Below are positions 1 to 5,864 of a stretch of 16,665 bases of DNA, one piece after another. This stretch comes from Myxococcales bacterium UBA1203 (GTDB lineage: Bacteria; Myxococcota; Myxococcia; Myxococcales; UBA5297), in contig DBXV01000016.1 in assembly GCA_002309695.1 (NCBI GenBank), positions 31,038 through 47,702 on the forward strand. The letters run 5' to 3'. The position numbers and the translations under genes are program-made. Below the pieces are notes generated by a model, which was given only the letters and a program-made list of their open reading frames with translations, was not told where the DNA came from and did not search any database. Numbering within the stretch: the stretch's first letter is position 1; every line of letters starts with the position of its first letter.

Positions 1-206
1 TTTGTCAGAGCTTTGCACATGTATTTCAGGTCGTCATTACGAATAAAGGTGCACTCAGATGAATCCTTCTTTGTTAGTGCTCTGCACATGGATTTCTGGT
101 CATCATTACGAATAAAGGTGCAGTCGCTGGAATCAGCCAAAGCTGCAGAAGAAAACAGAACAGCCAGCATAGAAGCCGCTGCACAACAAAAGCCGCGATA
201 TTTCAT
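1..206 (-). CDS. Secreted protein of tandem 23-residue Cys repeats (partial, C-terminus outside window)
   Basis: The gene runs off the left edge; 68 codons are visible. The start ATG (206-204) has AGGAG (218-214) 7 nt upstream. Residues 1-24 are a Sec signal peptide: KYR, a hydrophobic stretch, then a likely signal peptidase I site after ALA (24). The mature chain begins directly with a repeat: residues 25-47 (DSSDCTFIRNDDQKSMCRAL then TKK) and again from 48 (DSSECTFIRNDDLKYMCKAL then T). In the 21 residues visible in both copies, 17 match. Each unit has two cysteines spaced C-x11-C, with x10 to the next unit, so in the oxidising periplasm they could pair within or between units. The DNA repeat is 69 nt with a 20-nt identical core (34-53 and 103-122). 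GC is about 44%, well below the neighbours. I do not recognise the family and assign no function. The number of repeats cannot be known from this window. Confidence 0.8.
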   Translation of the reverse strand, partial: MKYRGFCCAAASMLAVLFSSAALADSSDCTFIRNDDQKSMCRALTKKDSSECTFIRNDDLKYMCKALT

Positions 207-213
207 TTTTTTT

Positions 214-218
214 CTCCT
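214..218 (-). promoter_or_regulatory. Ribosome binding site of the Cys-repeat protein gene
   Basis: On the minus strand AGGAG lies 7 nt before the ATG at 206. This strong Shine-Dalgarno sequence fixes the start, and the signal peptide begins right at that ATG. It sits directly downstream of a hairpin ending in a T run. Confidence 0.75.
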
Positions 219-224
219 GAACCG

Positions 225-271
225 AAAAAGCCGCTCCTGTTTCTCTCCATTGAGAAATGAAAGCGGCTTTT
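225..271 (-). terminator. Terminator-like hairpin in the leader of the Cys-repeat gene
   Basis: A perfect 10-bp outer inverted repeat, AAAAGCCGCT (226-235) with AGCGGCTTTT (262-271), encloses a second 6-bp stem TTTCTC (240-245) / GAGAAA (252-257) with a 6-nt loop. Read on the minus strand, the GC-rich outer stem is followed by TTTTT (229-225), the form of an intrinsic terminator. It ends only 7 nt before the ribosome site of the gene starting at 206. It may terminate the lipoprotein transcript ending at 430, act as an attenuator for the repeat gene, or both. The plus strand also has a short T run, so it could work in either direction. Confidence 0.6.
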
Positions 272-429
272 GTGAATGCCGATAAATTTGAAATCTCTGA
301 ACATGGAATCAGTTTCCCTCGGGGGGTATCGGCGGCGCGGCCCCTAGAGAAACGGCCGGAAACAAGTCAACGAAAAAAATGGGGGCCGAACAGCCGCTGC
401 TGCTCGTGTTCTGAGTTCTTCGTCCGGGC

Positions 430-1725
430 TCATTTGTCGATGCACGGATAGTAATGAATCCCCTGGCCGGGTTTCTGGTCCGGGTCTTCCGAGATGGTCC
501 AGTAGCTCATGCCGTCGGCGTCATAGGCCACCGCCTCGCCCTGACTCTCCTTGGTCTGCCCCAACGCGGGCCCCAGGCGGTCAAAGTCGCTGGCCATGCC
601 CGGCATCTCGCGCGGCCAGTCGCCGGTCGTGAACCGATATTCAAAGCTGCCGATATAGGTCCTGAGCAGCAGGCGCTTTCGGCTGGGATGCAGGTCAGCG
701 CCGGTCATCATCAGGCCGTAGAGCTCCAGGTGCTCGCGGAAGGACGCCGGAAGCAGCGGGAGCAAATTCTGAAGCTCCTGCGGCAGCTGGTGCGCAGGGA
801 GAGTGCCTATGGGAGAAAAGACGAGAGAGTCCCCGTCGGCAAAGGGCCCGCAGGCTTCAAACAGCCGGGCGTCGCCGTTGACCTTTTCGATGAGGAACAT
901 GGCCGAACCGTCCGGCTCCACGACGAAGGCCTCGGAGTCGCAGTTGTCCACCTGATACGTGTACGGCATCTGCCAGGCGCGGCCGGCGGTGATTTCCTCG
1001 GGCGCGGCAAGCGAGGCCGCGGCGCTGCTGAGTTTGGGCTCGGGCAGGACGATGACGGAGAGGTCCGTGCGGTTCTGGTTGTTGTTCCCGGAATCGGCGA
1101 GCCACAGGCAGGGCGCGCCGCCATAGGGATTTGCCTCTGAAATCGCCTGACTCGCGGTCTCTTCGTCATCCGTCCAGGGGCAGCGCGCCAGAGCGATGTC
1201 CTCAATGTTTTTGGCCGTCACCCCCGCGGGCGCCGTGAGAACAGCTTTCGTTTTTCCAGTCTGCGCATCGACGGCAAAGACAGTGGGCGTCCCCGCGTAG
1301 TCGTTGTGGACCCAGAGAATGCCGGCGTTCTGACGGGAAGCGACGATGCCCGAGACGCCGGTCAGGCGGCTGTCATCCAGCTTTTGCGTCTCAGTCGCGA
1401 AGTCGTACTCGCTGCAGAACTTCCAGTTCACGGGAGGCTCCTGACCGCCGGAATCAAAATCCTCACCGCCGCCGGCGTCTCGCTCGCCCTCATTTGCATC
1501 CTCCTCACCGCTGCCCGCGTCTTCGTCTTCTTCGCCGCTGTCCTCCGGCTCGGGCGTTTCACCGCCTGAATCAGAGGCCGCGTCGCTTTCGGCAGAGGCA
1601 TCGGGACCGCCTGGATTCACAACAGGGCTGGTGTTCGCGCCGCCGCACGCCGTGGGGAGGAAGGTGAAAATCGCCGCCAGAAGAGGCGCGGCGGCCGTCA
1701 GGAAGGGGAAGGAGTGATGGGCCAT
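430..1725 (-). CDS. Secreted lipoprotein-like protein with acidic linker and propeller-like domain
   Basis: 431 residues. The start ATG at 1725 is preceded by AGGAGG 7 nt upstream. Residues 1-27 look like an export signal ending in LPTAC. The lipobox is imperfect (Pro at -3), but CGG plus a long flexible linker fits a lipoprotein anchored at Cys27. Residues 28-98 are a low-complexity Asp/Glu/Ser/Gly/Pro linker. Residues 100-431 resemble a family of uncharacterised secreted beta-propeller proteins (SdiA-regulated or esterase-like phytase type). The supporting motifs are LWVHNDYAGTPTVFAVD, NIEDIALARC, CLWLADSGNNNQNR, DSEAFVVEPDG, TGADLHPSRKRLLLRTY and QGEAVAYDADGMSYWTISED. Six Cys follow the linker start. 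The enzymatic role is not established. The gene follows the CDF transporter by 82 nt and may be cotranscribed with it. The downstream sequence has a T7 run (379-373) after weak dyad symmetry. Confidence 0.8.
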   Translation of the reverse strand: MAHHSFPFLTAAAPLLAAIFTFLPTACGGANTSPVVNPGGPDASAESDAASDSGGETPEPEDSGEEDEDAGSGEEDANEGERDAGGGEDFDSGGQEPPVNWKFCSEYDFATETQKLDDSRLTGVSGIVASRQNAGILWVHNDYAGTPTVFAVDAQTGKTKAVLTAPAGVTAKNIEDIALARCPWTDDEETASQAISEANPYGGAPCLWLADSGNNNQNRTDLSVIVLPEPKLSSAAASLAAPEEITAGRAWQMPYTYQVDNCDSEAFVVEPDGSAMFLIEKVNGDARLFEACGPFADGDSLVFSPIGTLPAHQLPQELQNLLPLLPASFREHLELYGLMMTGADLHPSRKRLLLRTYIGSFEYRFTTGDWPREMPGMASDFDRLGPALGQTKESQGEAVAYDADGMSYWTISEDPDQKPGQGIHYYPCIDK

Positions 1726-1732
1726 GTGTGTT

Positions 1733-1738
1733 CCTCCT
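1733..1738 (-). promoter_or_regulatory. Ribosome binding site of the acidic-linker lipoprotein
   Basis: AGGAGG on the minus strand, 7 nt before the ATG at 1725. It decides the start, since the open frame continues upstream as far as 2022 without a signal peptide and would overlap the CDF gene. Confidence 0.75.
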
Positions 1739-1807
1739 GGAGGCGGGGCGGGGACAGAAAGCCGTTGTTCGAGTTCGGAATGTTTTCGGTGGGGGAAGGA
1801 TGCGCCG

Positions 1808-3022
1808 TCAGTGCGCCGCGTGCCCGAGGGTGCTCCCCGAGAAGTCCTGATCGATGGTGATGACGAAATACCAGGTGTGGCCAGTCGGCGTCTGGCCGGC
1901 GCCGCTGAACTTCTCGTGGAGCATCGCTTCGAGCGAGGCCTTGTTCCAGGGACTGCCGAAGGGGAGCACTGCATCGAAGAGGACGTTGGTGTGCGTCTCG
2001 CCGCGGACGAGCCGGAAGTCATGGAGGGTGACGTTCTGACCGGCCGCCTCGCGCAGTGCCTCCAGAACCTTCAGCTTGAGTGCGTCGGATTCGGCGTCGC
2101 CGGTGACGACCGGGTCCATGTGAATCACGAGGAAAATGCCGAGCTCGCGGAACACGTCCCGCTCGATGTTGTCGATGAGGTCGTGACTCTTGAGGATGTC
2201 CACAGAGGCGTCCACCTCGGCATGGATGGTGGCGAAGCGGCTGGCCGGACCGTAGTTGTGGACCAGGAGGTCGTGGATGCCGAGGACGCCGTCGTAGGAC
2301 AGGACCTTTTTCGAGAGCTTCGAGACGGTCTCCGGGTCGGGCATGGTGCCGAGCAGCGGATCCAGCGTCTCTTTCACCAGCCTGAGACTGGAGATGATGA
2401 TGAAGAGGGAGACGGCGAGACCCATGAAGCCGTCGATGTTGAGGCCGGGGCGGAGATAGGCGGCGATGACCGAGAGCAGGACCGCGGAGGTCGAGATCAC
2501 GTCGTTGCGGCTGTCGGCGGCGCTGGCGAGCAGTGCGGAGGAGCCAATGGCGCGGCCGAAGTTTCGATAGAGCCCCGCCTGCCACATTTTGGCGCCGATG
2601 GCTGCGGCGAGGAGCGCGAGGGTGACGGGCGTCGGTGAGATGGGCTCCGGAGAGATGATTTTTTCGATGGAGGATTTGCCGAGGAGGATGCCGATGGCGA
2701 GGACGGCAAAGGCCACCACGAAGCCGGAGATGTATTCGTAGCGGGCGTGTCCGAAGGGATGCTCGGCGTCGGCGGGGCGGCTGGAGAGGCGAAAGCCCAG
2801 AAGCGTGACGATGGAACTCCCTGCGTCGGACAGGTTGTTGATGGCGTCGGCGACGATGGAAACGCTGCCGGACAGCAGGCCCACCGACAGCTTGAGCGCG
2901 AAGAGCCCGAGGTTGCTGGCGATGCCCAGCGCGCCGGCGACAGTGCCGTAGCGCAGCCGCACTCCGGGGGCGTCCGTTTGCTGAAAATCGGGAATCAGCC
3001 GGTGCTTGATCAGCTCATACAT
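1808..3022 (-). CDS. Cation diffusion facilitator (CDF) family transporter, possibly Mn2+ type
   Basis: 404 residues, a proton-coupled exporter of divalent metals from cytoplasm to periplasm. Six membrane helices lie roughly in residues 28-220, followed by a cytoplasmic domain. Helix 2 carries ADAINNLSDAGSS (N62, D66) and helix 5 carries AADSRNDVIS (D170, D174). Aligned by eye to E. coli YiiP (D45/D49, H153/D157), the metal site reads N-D-D-D, the pattern I recall for Mn2+-selective MntE rather than the D-D-H-D of zinc exporters; this specificity is an inference. PADAEHPFGHARYEYI after helix 2 is typical of this subgroup. The C-terminal domain is longer than in YiiP (total 404 against about 300), with extra sequence after a HMDPV segment. 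The start overlaps the end of tcdA by 13 nt, with AGGAG (3032-3028) 5 nt upstream, so translational coupling is likely. Confidence 0.92.
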   Translation of the reverse strand: MYELIKHRLIPDFQQTDAPGVRLRYGTVAGALGIASNLGLFALKLSVGLLSGSVSIVADAINNLSDAGSSIVTLLGFRLSSRPADAEHPFGHARYEYISGFVVAFAVLAIGILLGKSSIEKIISPEPISPTPVTLALLAAAIGAKMWQAGLYRNFGRAIGSSALLASAADSRNDVISTSAVLLSVIAAYLRPGLNIDGFMGLAVSLFIIISSLRLVKETLDPLLGTMPDPETVSKLSKKVLSYDGVLGIHDLLVHNYGPASRFATIHAEVDASVDILKSHDLIDNIERDVFRELGIFLVIHMDPVVTGDAESDALKLKVLEALREAAGQNVTLHDFRLVRGETHTNVLFDAVLPFGSPWNKASLEAMLHEKFSGAGQTPTGHTWYFVITIDQDFSGSTLGHAAH

Positions 3023-3891
3023 GCGGGCTCCTGAGAGGATGGTGCCGGGGAGACGGACGGCTCTTCAGGCCATTCGCCGCCCAGAAGTTGCCGAATCACG
3101 AGTGAGGCGGCTGTCATGCCCATGGCGGCGGTGACGAACACGGCGCTGGCCTGGCACCTGGGACCGCGGATGCCCGGAATGTCCGGATTGACATCGGGGA
3201 TGCCGCTCTGGGCGTCGTCTGTGAGCTTCATCGCCTTGCGTCCCGGTTCTGTGGACCAGACGGCGAGAATGCCGGTCCGCTTTGAACAGTCGATGCCGTG
3301 GCGCCGCCGCAGAAATTTCCGGACATCCCTGGCGAAGTGGTCGCCCTTCGTCTCGCAGAGGTCGCCGCAGACGATGCGGGTGGGGTCCAGCCGCCCGCCC
3401 GCGCCCATGCAGGAGACGATGGCAATGCCGCCCGTTTTGCAGCGGGCGATGAGGTGCATCTTGGATGTCACGTTGTCGATAGCATCGACCACGATGTCGG
3501 GACGCTCCGGCCCCGCGAGAGGCACGAGCTGCGCGGCCGTCTCATCGAGGTAGCGGGCATGGACGGCATCCACCCTGAGTTCCTCGGACAGGCAGTGCAG
3601 ACGCTGCTTCATCACCTCGACCTTGGGCTGGCCAATCGTGGTGTTCAGCGCGTGCAGCTGGCGGTTCAGGTTTGTGGCGGAAACTGTCTCGCCGTCCACC
3701 AGCGTCAGGTGCCCGATGCCGGAGCGGGCAAGCGCTTCGACGGCAAAGGAGCCGACGCCGCCGACGCCGACGACAGTGACATGGGCGCATCTCAGCCTGC
3801 CGAGCGCCTCGCTGCCGATGAGCCGCTCAAAGCGGTCGAGGCGCAGCGATTCGGCGGACTTCGGACTGCCGCCGTTTGCAGTTTCAGTCAT
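3010..3891 (-). CDS. tcdA: tRNA threonylcarbamoyladenosine dehydratase (ThiF/MoeB superfamily)
   Basis: 293 residues. TcdA uses ATP to dehydrate t6A37 of tRNA to the cyclic ct6A form in the cytoplasm. The N-terminal RFERLIGSEALGRLRCAHVT leads into the nucleotide-binding VVGVGGVGSFAVEALARSGI (glycines at 42-47). After that come LTLVDGETVSATNLNRQLHA, the TcdA-typical VVDAIDNVTSKMHLIARC, and MGAGGRLDPTRI followed by GDLCETKGDHFARDVRKFLR. These match the E. coli TcdA/CsdL layout rather than MoeB or ThiF: there is no rhodanese domain, and the usual CxxC zinc pairs are not apparent. The start ATG overlaps the murJ stop by 8 nt (ATGACTGA). The C-terminal tail after RQLLGGEW is a short Pro/Ser extension, slightly longer than in E. 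coli (about 268 residues). Confidence 0.9.
   Translation of the reverse strand: MTETANGGSPKSAESLRLDRFERLIGSEALGRLRCAHVTVVGVGGVGSFAVEALARSGIGHLTLVDGETVSATNLNRQLHALNTTIGQPKVEVMKQRLHCLSEELRVDAVHARYLDETAAQLVPLAGPERPDIVVDAIDNVTSKMHLIARCKTGGIAIVSCMGAGGRLDPTRIVCGDLCETKGDHFARDVRKFLRRRHGIDCSKRTGILAVWSTEPGRKAMKLTDDAQSGIPDVNPDIPGIRGPRCQASAVFVTAAMGMTAASLVIRQLLGGEWPEEPSVSPAPSSQEPACMS
3028..3032 (-). promoter_or_regulatory. Ribosome binding site of the CDF gene, inside the end of tcdA
   Basis: AGGAG on the minus strand, 5 nt before the ATG at 3022. It lies within the last codons of tcdA, which stops at 3010, so the downstream start depends on ribosomes finishing the upstream gene or on local reinitiation. 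Confidence 0.65.
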
Positions 3892-5668
3892 GGGCAGCGG
3901 CCTGCTTTCTCCGTCTCAGACGGCGCTGGATGGCGCTTAAGACCTCGCGGAGCATGGACAGCCGGAGGACCCAGGCAAAGAGCGCGTAGGAAGCCACGCC
4001 GACGGCGACGCCGCCCAGAGCGCGCAGAACCCTCACCCAGAGAACAAGGCTGCCAAATCCCCATGACTCCAGCAGATGGTCGCAGCCTTTGAGCGCGCCA
4101 AAGACAGCGGCGCCCATGGCGAGGGCTGCACCGGCGGTCCGCAGAATCTCGAAGAAAAATCCGGCGGGAAGGCTTCCTGCGCCTCGGGTCTGCCGCGCGA
4201 AGACTGAGGACAAAATGGCGAAGTTCACCCACGAACCCAGCGCCGTGCCGACCGCGAGGCCCAGGTAGCCCAGGCGGCTGAAAAGGCAGAGGTTGAAGAT
4301 GAGGTTCGTCACCACGGCCGCCACGGAGCCCAGGAGCGGAATGCGGGGCATGTCCAGCGCGTAGAACGCGGGCGCGGCCACTTTGACGCTGGAATAGGCG
4401 AACAGGCCGACGGCGTAGCCCTGGAGTGCGAGAGCGGTGTGCAGCGTGTCATCGGCAGTGAAGCGCCCGTATTGGTAGATGAGGCGGATGATGGGCTCCG
4501 CCAGGACCATGAGGCCGGCCATCGAGGGGAGCGCCAGAAAAGCGATGAGCCTGAGGCCGTCGGCCAGGCTCTGCTTCATGCCGGCGAGGTCTTTGTCGGC
4601 AGCTTTGCGGGCGAGAGACGTGGTGGTGACGGTGGCCACGGCAACGCCAAAGACGCCGATGGGCAGGTACATGAGCCGAAAGGCGAAGTTCAGCCAGGCG
4701 TTGGCGCCGTCCTGCTGACTCGCGAACTGGGTGTTGATGAAGATGTTTGCCTCGGTGGCGGCCAGCCCCAGAACCGCGGGCGCCATGAGGAAGGCGATGT
4801 GCCGGAGGTCGCTGTCGTGCCAGAGGTTTCGGAAGGCGGGACGGAAGCGATAGCCGAATCGGGAGAGGGGAAAGAGCTGAACGGCGAACTGAGCCACGCC
4901 GCCCAGGAGCGTTCCCACAGACCAACCGATGACAGCCGTTTTATCGGCAGCGCCAAAGAGTTTCAGGGCCGCGCCAGCGGCGATGGCGGTGAGGTTGAAG
5001 AGTGCCGGGGCCAGCGCCGGCGCGCCGAAGGATTTGCGGGCGTTGAGCATGCCCATCATCACGGCGGCCAGACTGATGGCGGGCAGGAAGGGCATCATCA
5101 GCCGGGCGAGAGACGCCGTCAGTTCGGCCTTCCCCGGAATGTCGGAAAATCCCGACGCCAGGAGGAAGACAATCTGGTCGGCGAAGAGGATGCCCAGCAG
5201 CGTGAGCGTGCCCACGATGAGGAGGAGCGCGCCCACCAGCCGATTGGCCAGGCCGTTGGCGAAGTCGGCACCTTTGGCTTTCTCGGCCTTGGCAAAGGTG
5301 GGGACAAAGGCGGCGGAAAGGGCGCCCTCGGCGAACAGGTCGCGGAGCAGATTGGGAATGCGGAAGGCCACCACGAAGGCGTCCCCATAGAAACCGGCAC
5401 CGATGAGCGCGGCGAAGAGCTGCTCGCGAATGAGGCCCAGGATTCTGGAGGCTGTGGTGGCCGCGCTGACGATGGCGGTGGAGCGCAGAAGTCCCCGGCG
5501 TTCACTCGCGGCGCTGTCGTTCGCTTTCGGCGCGTCCGGACTTATGCCTCGCTCCGCATCGGCGGCGTCTGTCGGCGAAGAGGCGGCTTCTGCTTCGCCG
5601 CCTTTCGGCGCTCCCCCCTCATCCAAATCGGCACCGTCAGCCGGTGTGTTTCCTGTGGTTTCTGTCAT
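3884..5668 (-). CDS. murJ: Lipid II flippase MurJ (MviN) with acidic N-terminal extension
   Basis: 594 residues, an inner-membrane MOP-superfamily flippase that moves lipid II to the periplasmic face for peptidoglycan synthesis. The core begins at residue 59 (GLLRSTAIVSAATTASRILG) and has about 14 hydrophobic helices. Signature residues are visible: SRILGLIRE (R75, R81), DAFVVAFRIPNLLRDLFAEG (D96, R109, E114) and AAFVPTF. Residues 1-58 form an unusual disordered, acidic, Ala/Asp/Glu/Thr/Ser-rich cytoplasmic extension that typical MurJ proteins lack. No internal Met lies near the core, and the only upstream signal is a weak GAG, so the start at 5668 is the best available but not certain. It is the first gene of an overlapping run murJ-tcdA-CDF. 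The C-terminus ends in a basic RLRRRKQ tail. Confidence 0.93.
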   Translation of the reverse strand: MTETTGNTPADGADLDEGGAPKGGEAEAASSPTDAADAERGISPDAPKANDSAASERRGLLRSTAIVSAATTASRILGLIREQLFAALIGAGFYGDAFVVAFRIPNLLRDLFAEGALSAAFVPTFAKAEKAKGADFANGLANRLVGALLLIVGTLTLLGILFADQIVFLLASGFSDIPGKAELTASLARLMMPFLPAISLAAVMMGMLNARKSFGAPALAPALFNLTAIAAGAALKLFGAADKTAVIGWSVGTLLGGVAQFAVQLFPLSRFGYRFRPAFRNLWHDSDLRHIAFLMAPAVLGLAATEANIFINTQFASQQDGANAWLNFAFRLMYLPIGVFGVAVATVTTTSLARKAADKDLAGMKQSLADGLRLIAFLALPSMAGLMVLAEPIIRLIYQYGRFTADDTLHTALALQGYAVGLFAYSSVKVAAPAFYALDMPRIPLLGSVAAVVTNLIFNLCLFSRLGYLGLAVGTALGSWVNFAILSSVFARQTRGAGSLPAGFFFEILRTAGAALAMGAAVFGALKGCDHLLESWGFGSLVLWVRVLRALGGVAVGVASYALFAWVLRLSMLREVLSAIQRRLRRRKQAAAHD

Positions 5669-5746
5669 GCGAGCGGTTTCTCAAAATTCGGTGTCCGGCA
5701 TCCCGCCGCGCGCTTCCCTCAGGGCAGACAGAGGCGATGAGGCAGG

Positions 5747-5772
5747 AAAAAAGCCGCGCCGTCCAACGCGCT
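5747..5772 (-). terminator. Possible intrinsic terminator between the kinase gene and murJ
   Basis: On the minus strand AGCGCG (5772-5767), a short loop, then GGCGCGGCT is followed by six T (5752-5747). The stem is short and needs one bulged G, so the call is tentative. It sits 93 nt after the kinase stop and 79 nt before the murJ start, separating the two transcription units. Confidence 0.4.
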
Positions 5773-5864
5773 GTCAGCGTCACCACAGCTGAACCCTCAG
5801 GCAAACGTATGGGCATGAACGGCGTTACTGACAGGCACGGAAGGCTGCGGCGGCTGTGAAGGCG

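Noticed and set aside
34..122. Two 20-nt identical repeats 69 nt apart, resembling a short repeat array
   Set aside because: They lie in frame inside a protein of 23-residue repeats with a signal peptide and ribosome site, so they are coding repeats and not CRISPR or an integration site.
454..1140. Plus-strand open frame of 228 codons
   Set aside because: Antisense to the propeller-like lipoprotein, whose motifs and codon pattern are clear on the minus strand; no ribosome site or recognisable domain.
1724..2638. Plus-strand open frame of 304 codons over the CDF gene
   Set aside because: The Glu/Val/Asp/Gly-rich translation is typical of the antisense of a GC-rich gene; the CDF protein on the other strand is unmistakable.
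3298..4092. Plus-strand open frame across tcdA and the end of murJ
   Set aside because: Antisense shadow of two well-identified genes.
4439..5740. 433-codon plus-strand open frame
   Set aside because: Antisense to murJ, low-complexity Gly/Glu/Arg content, no start signals.
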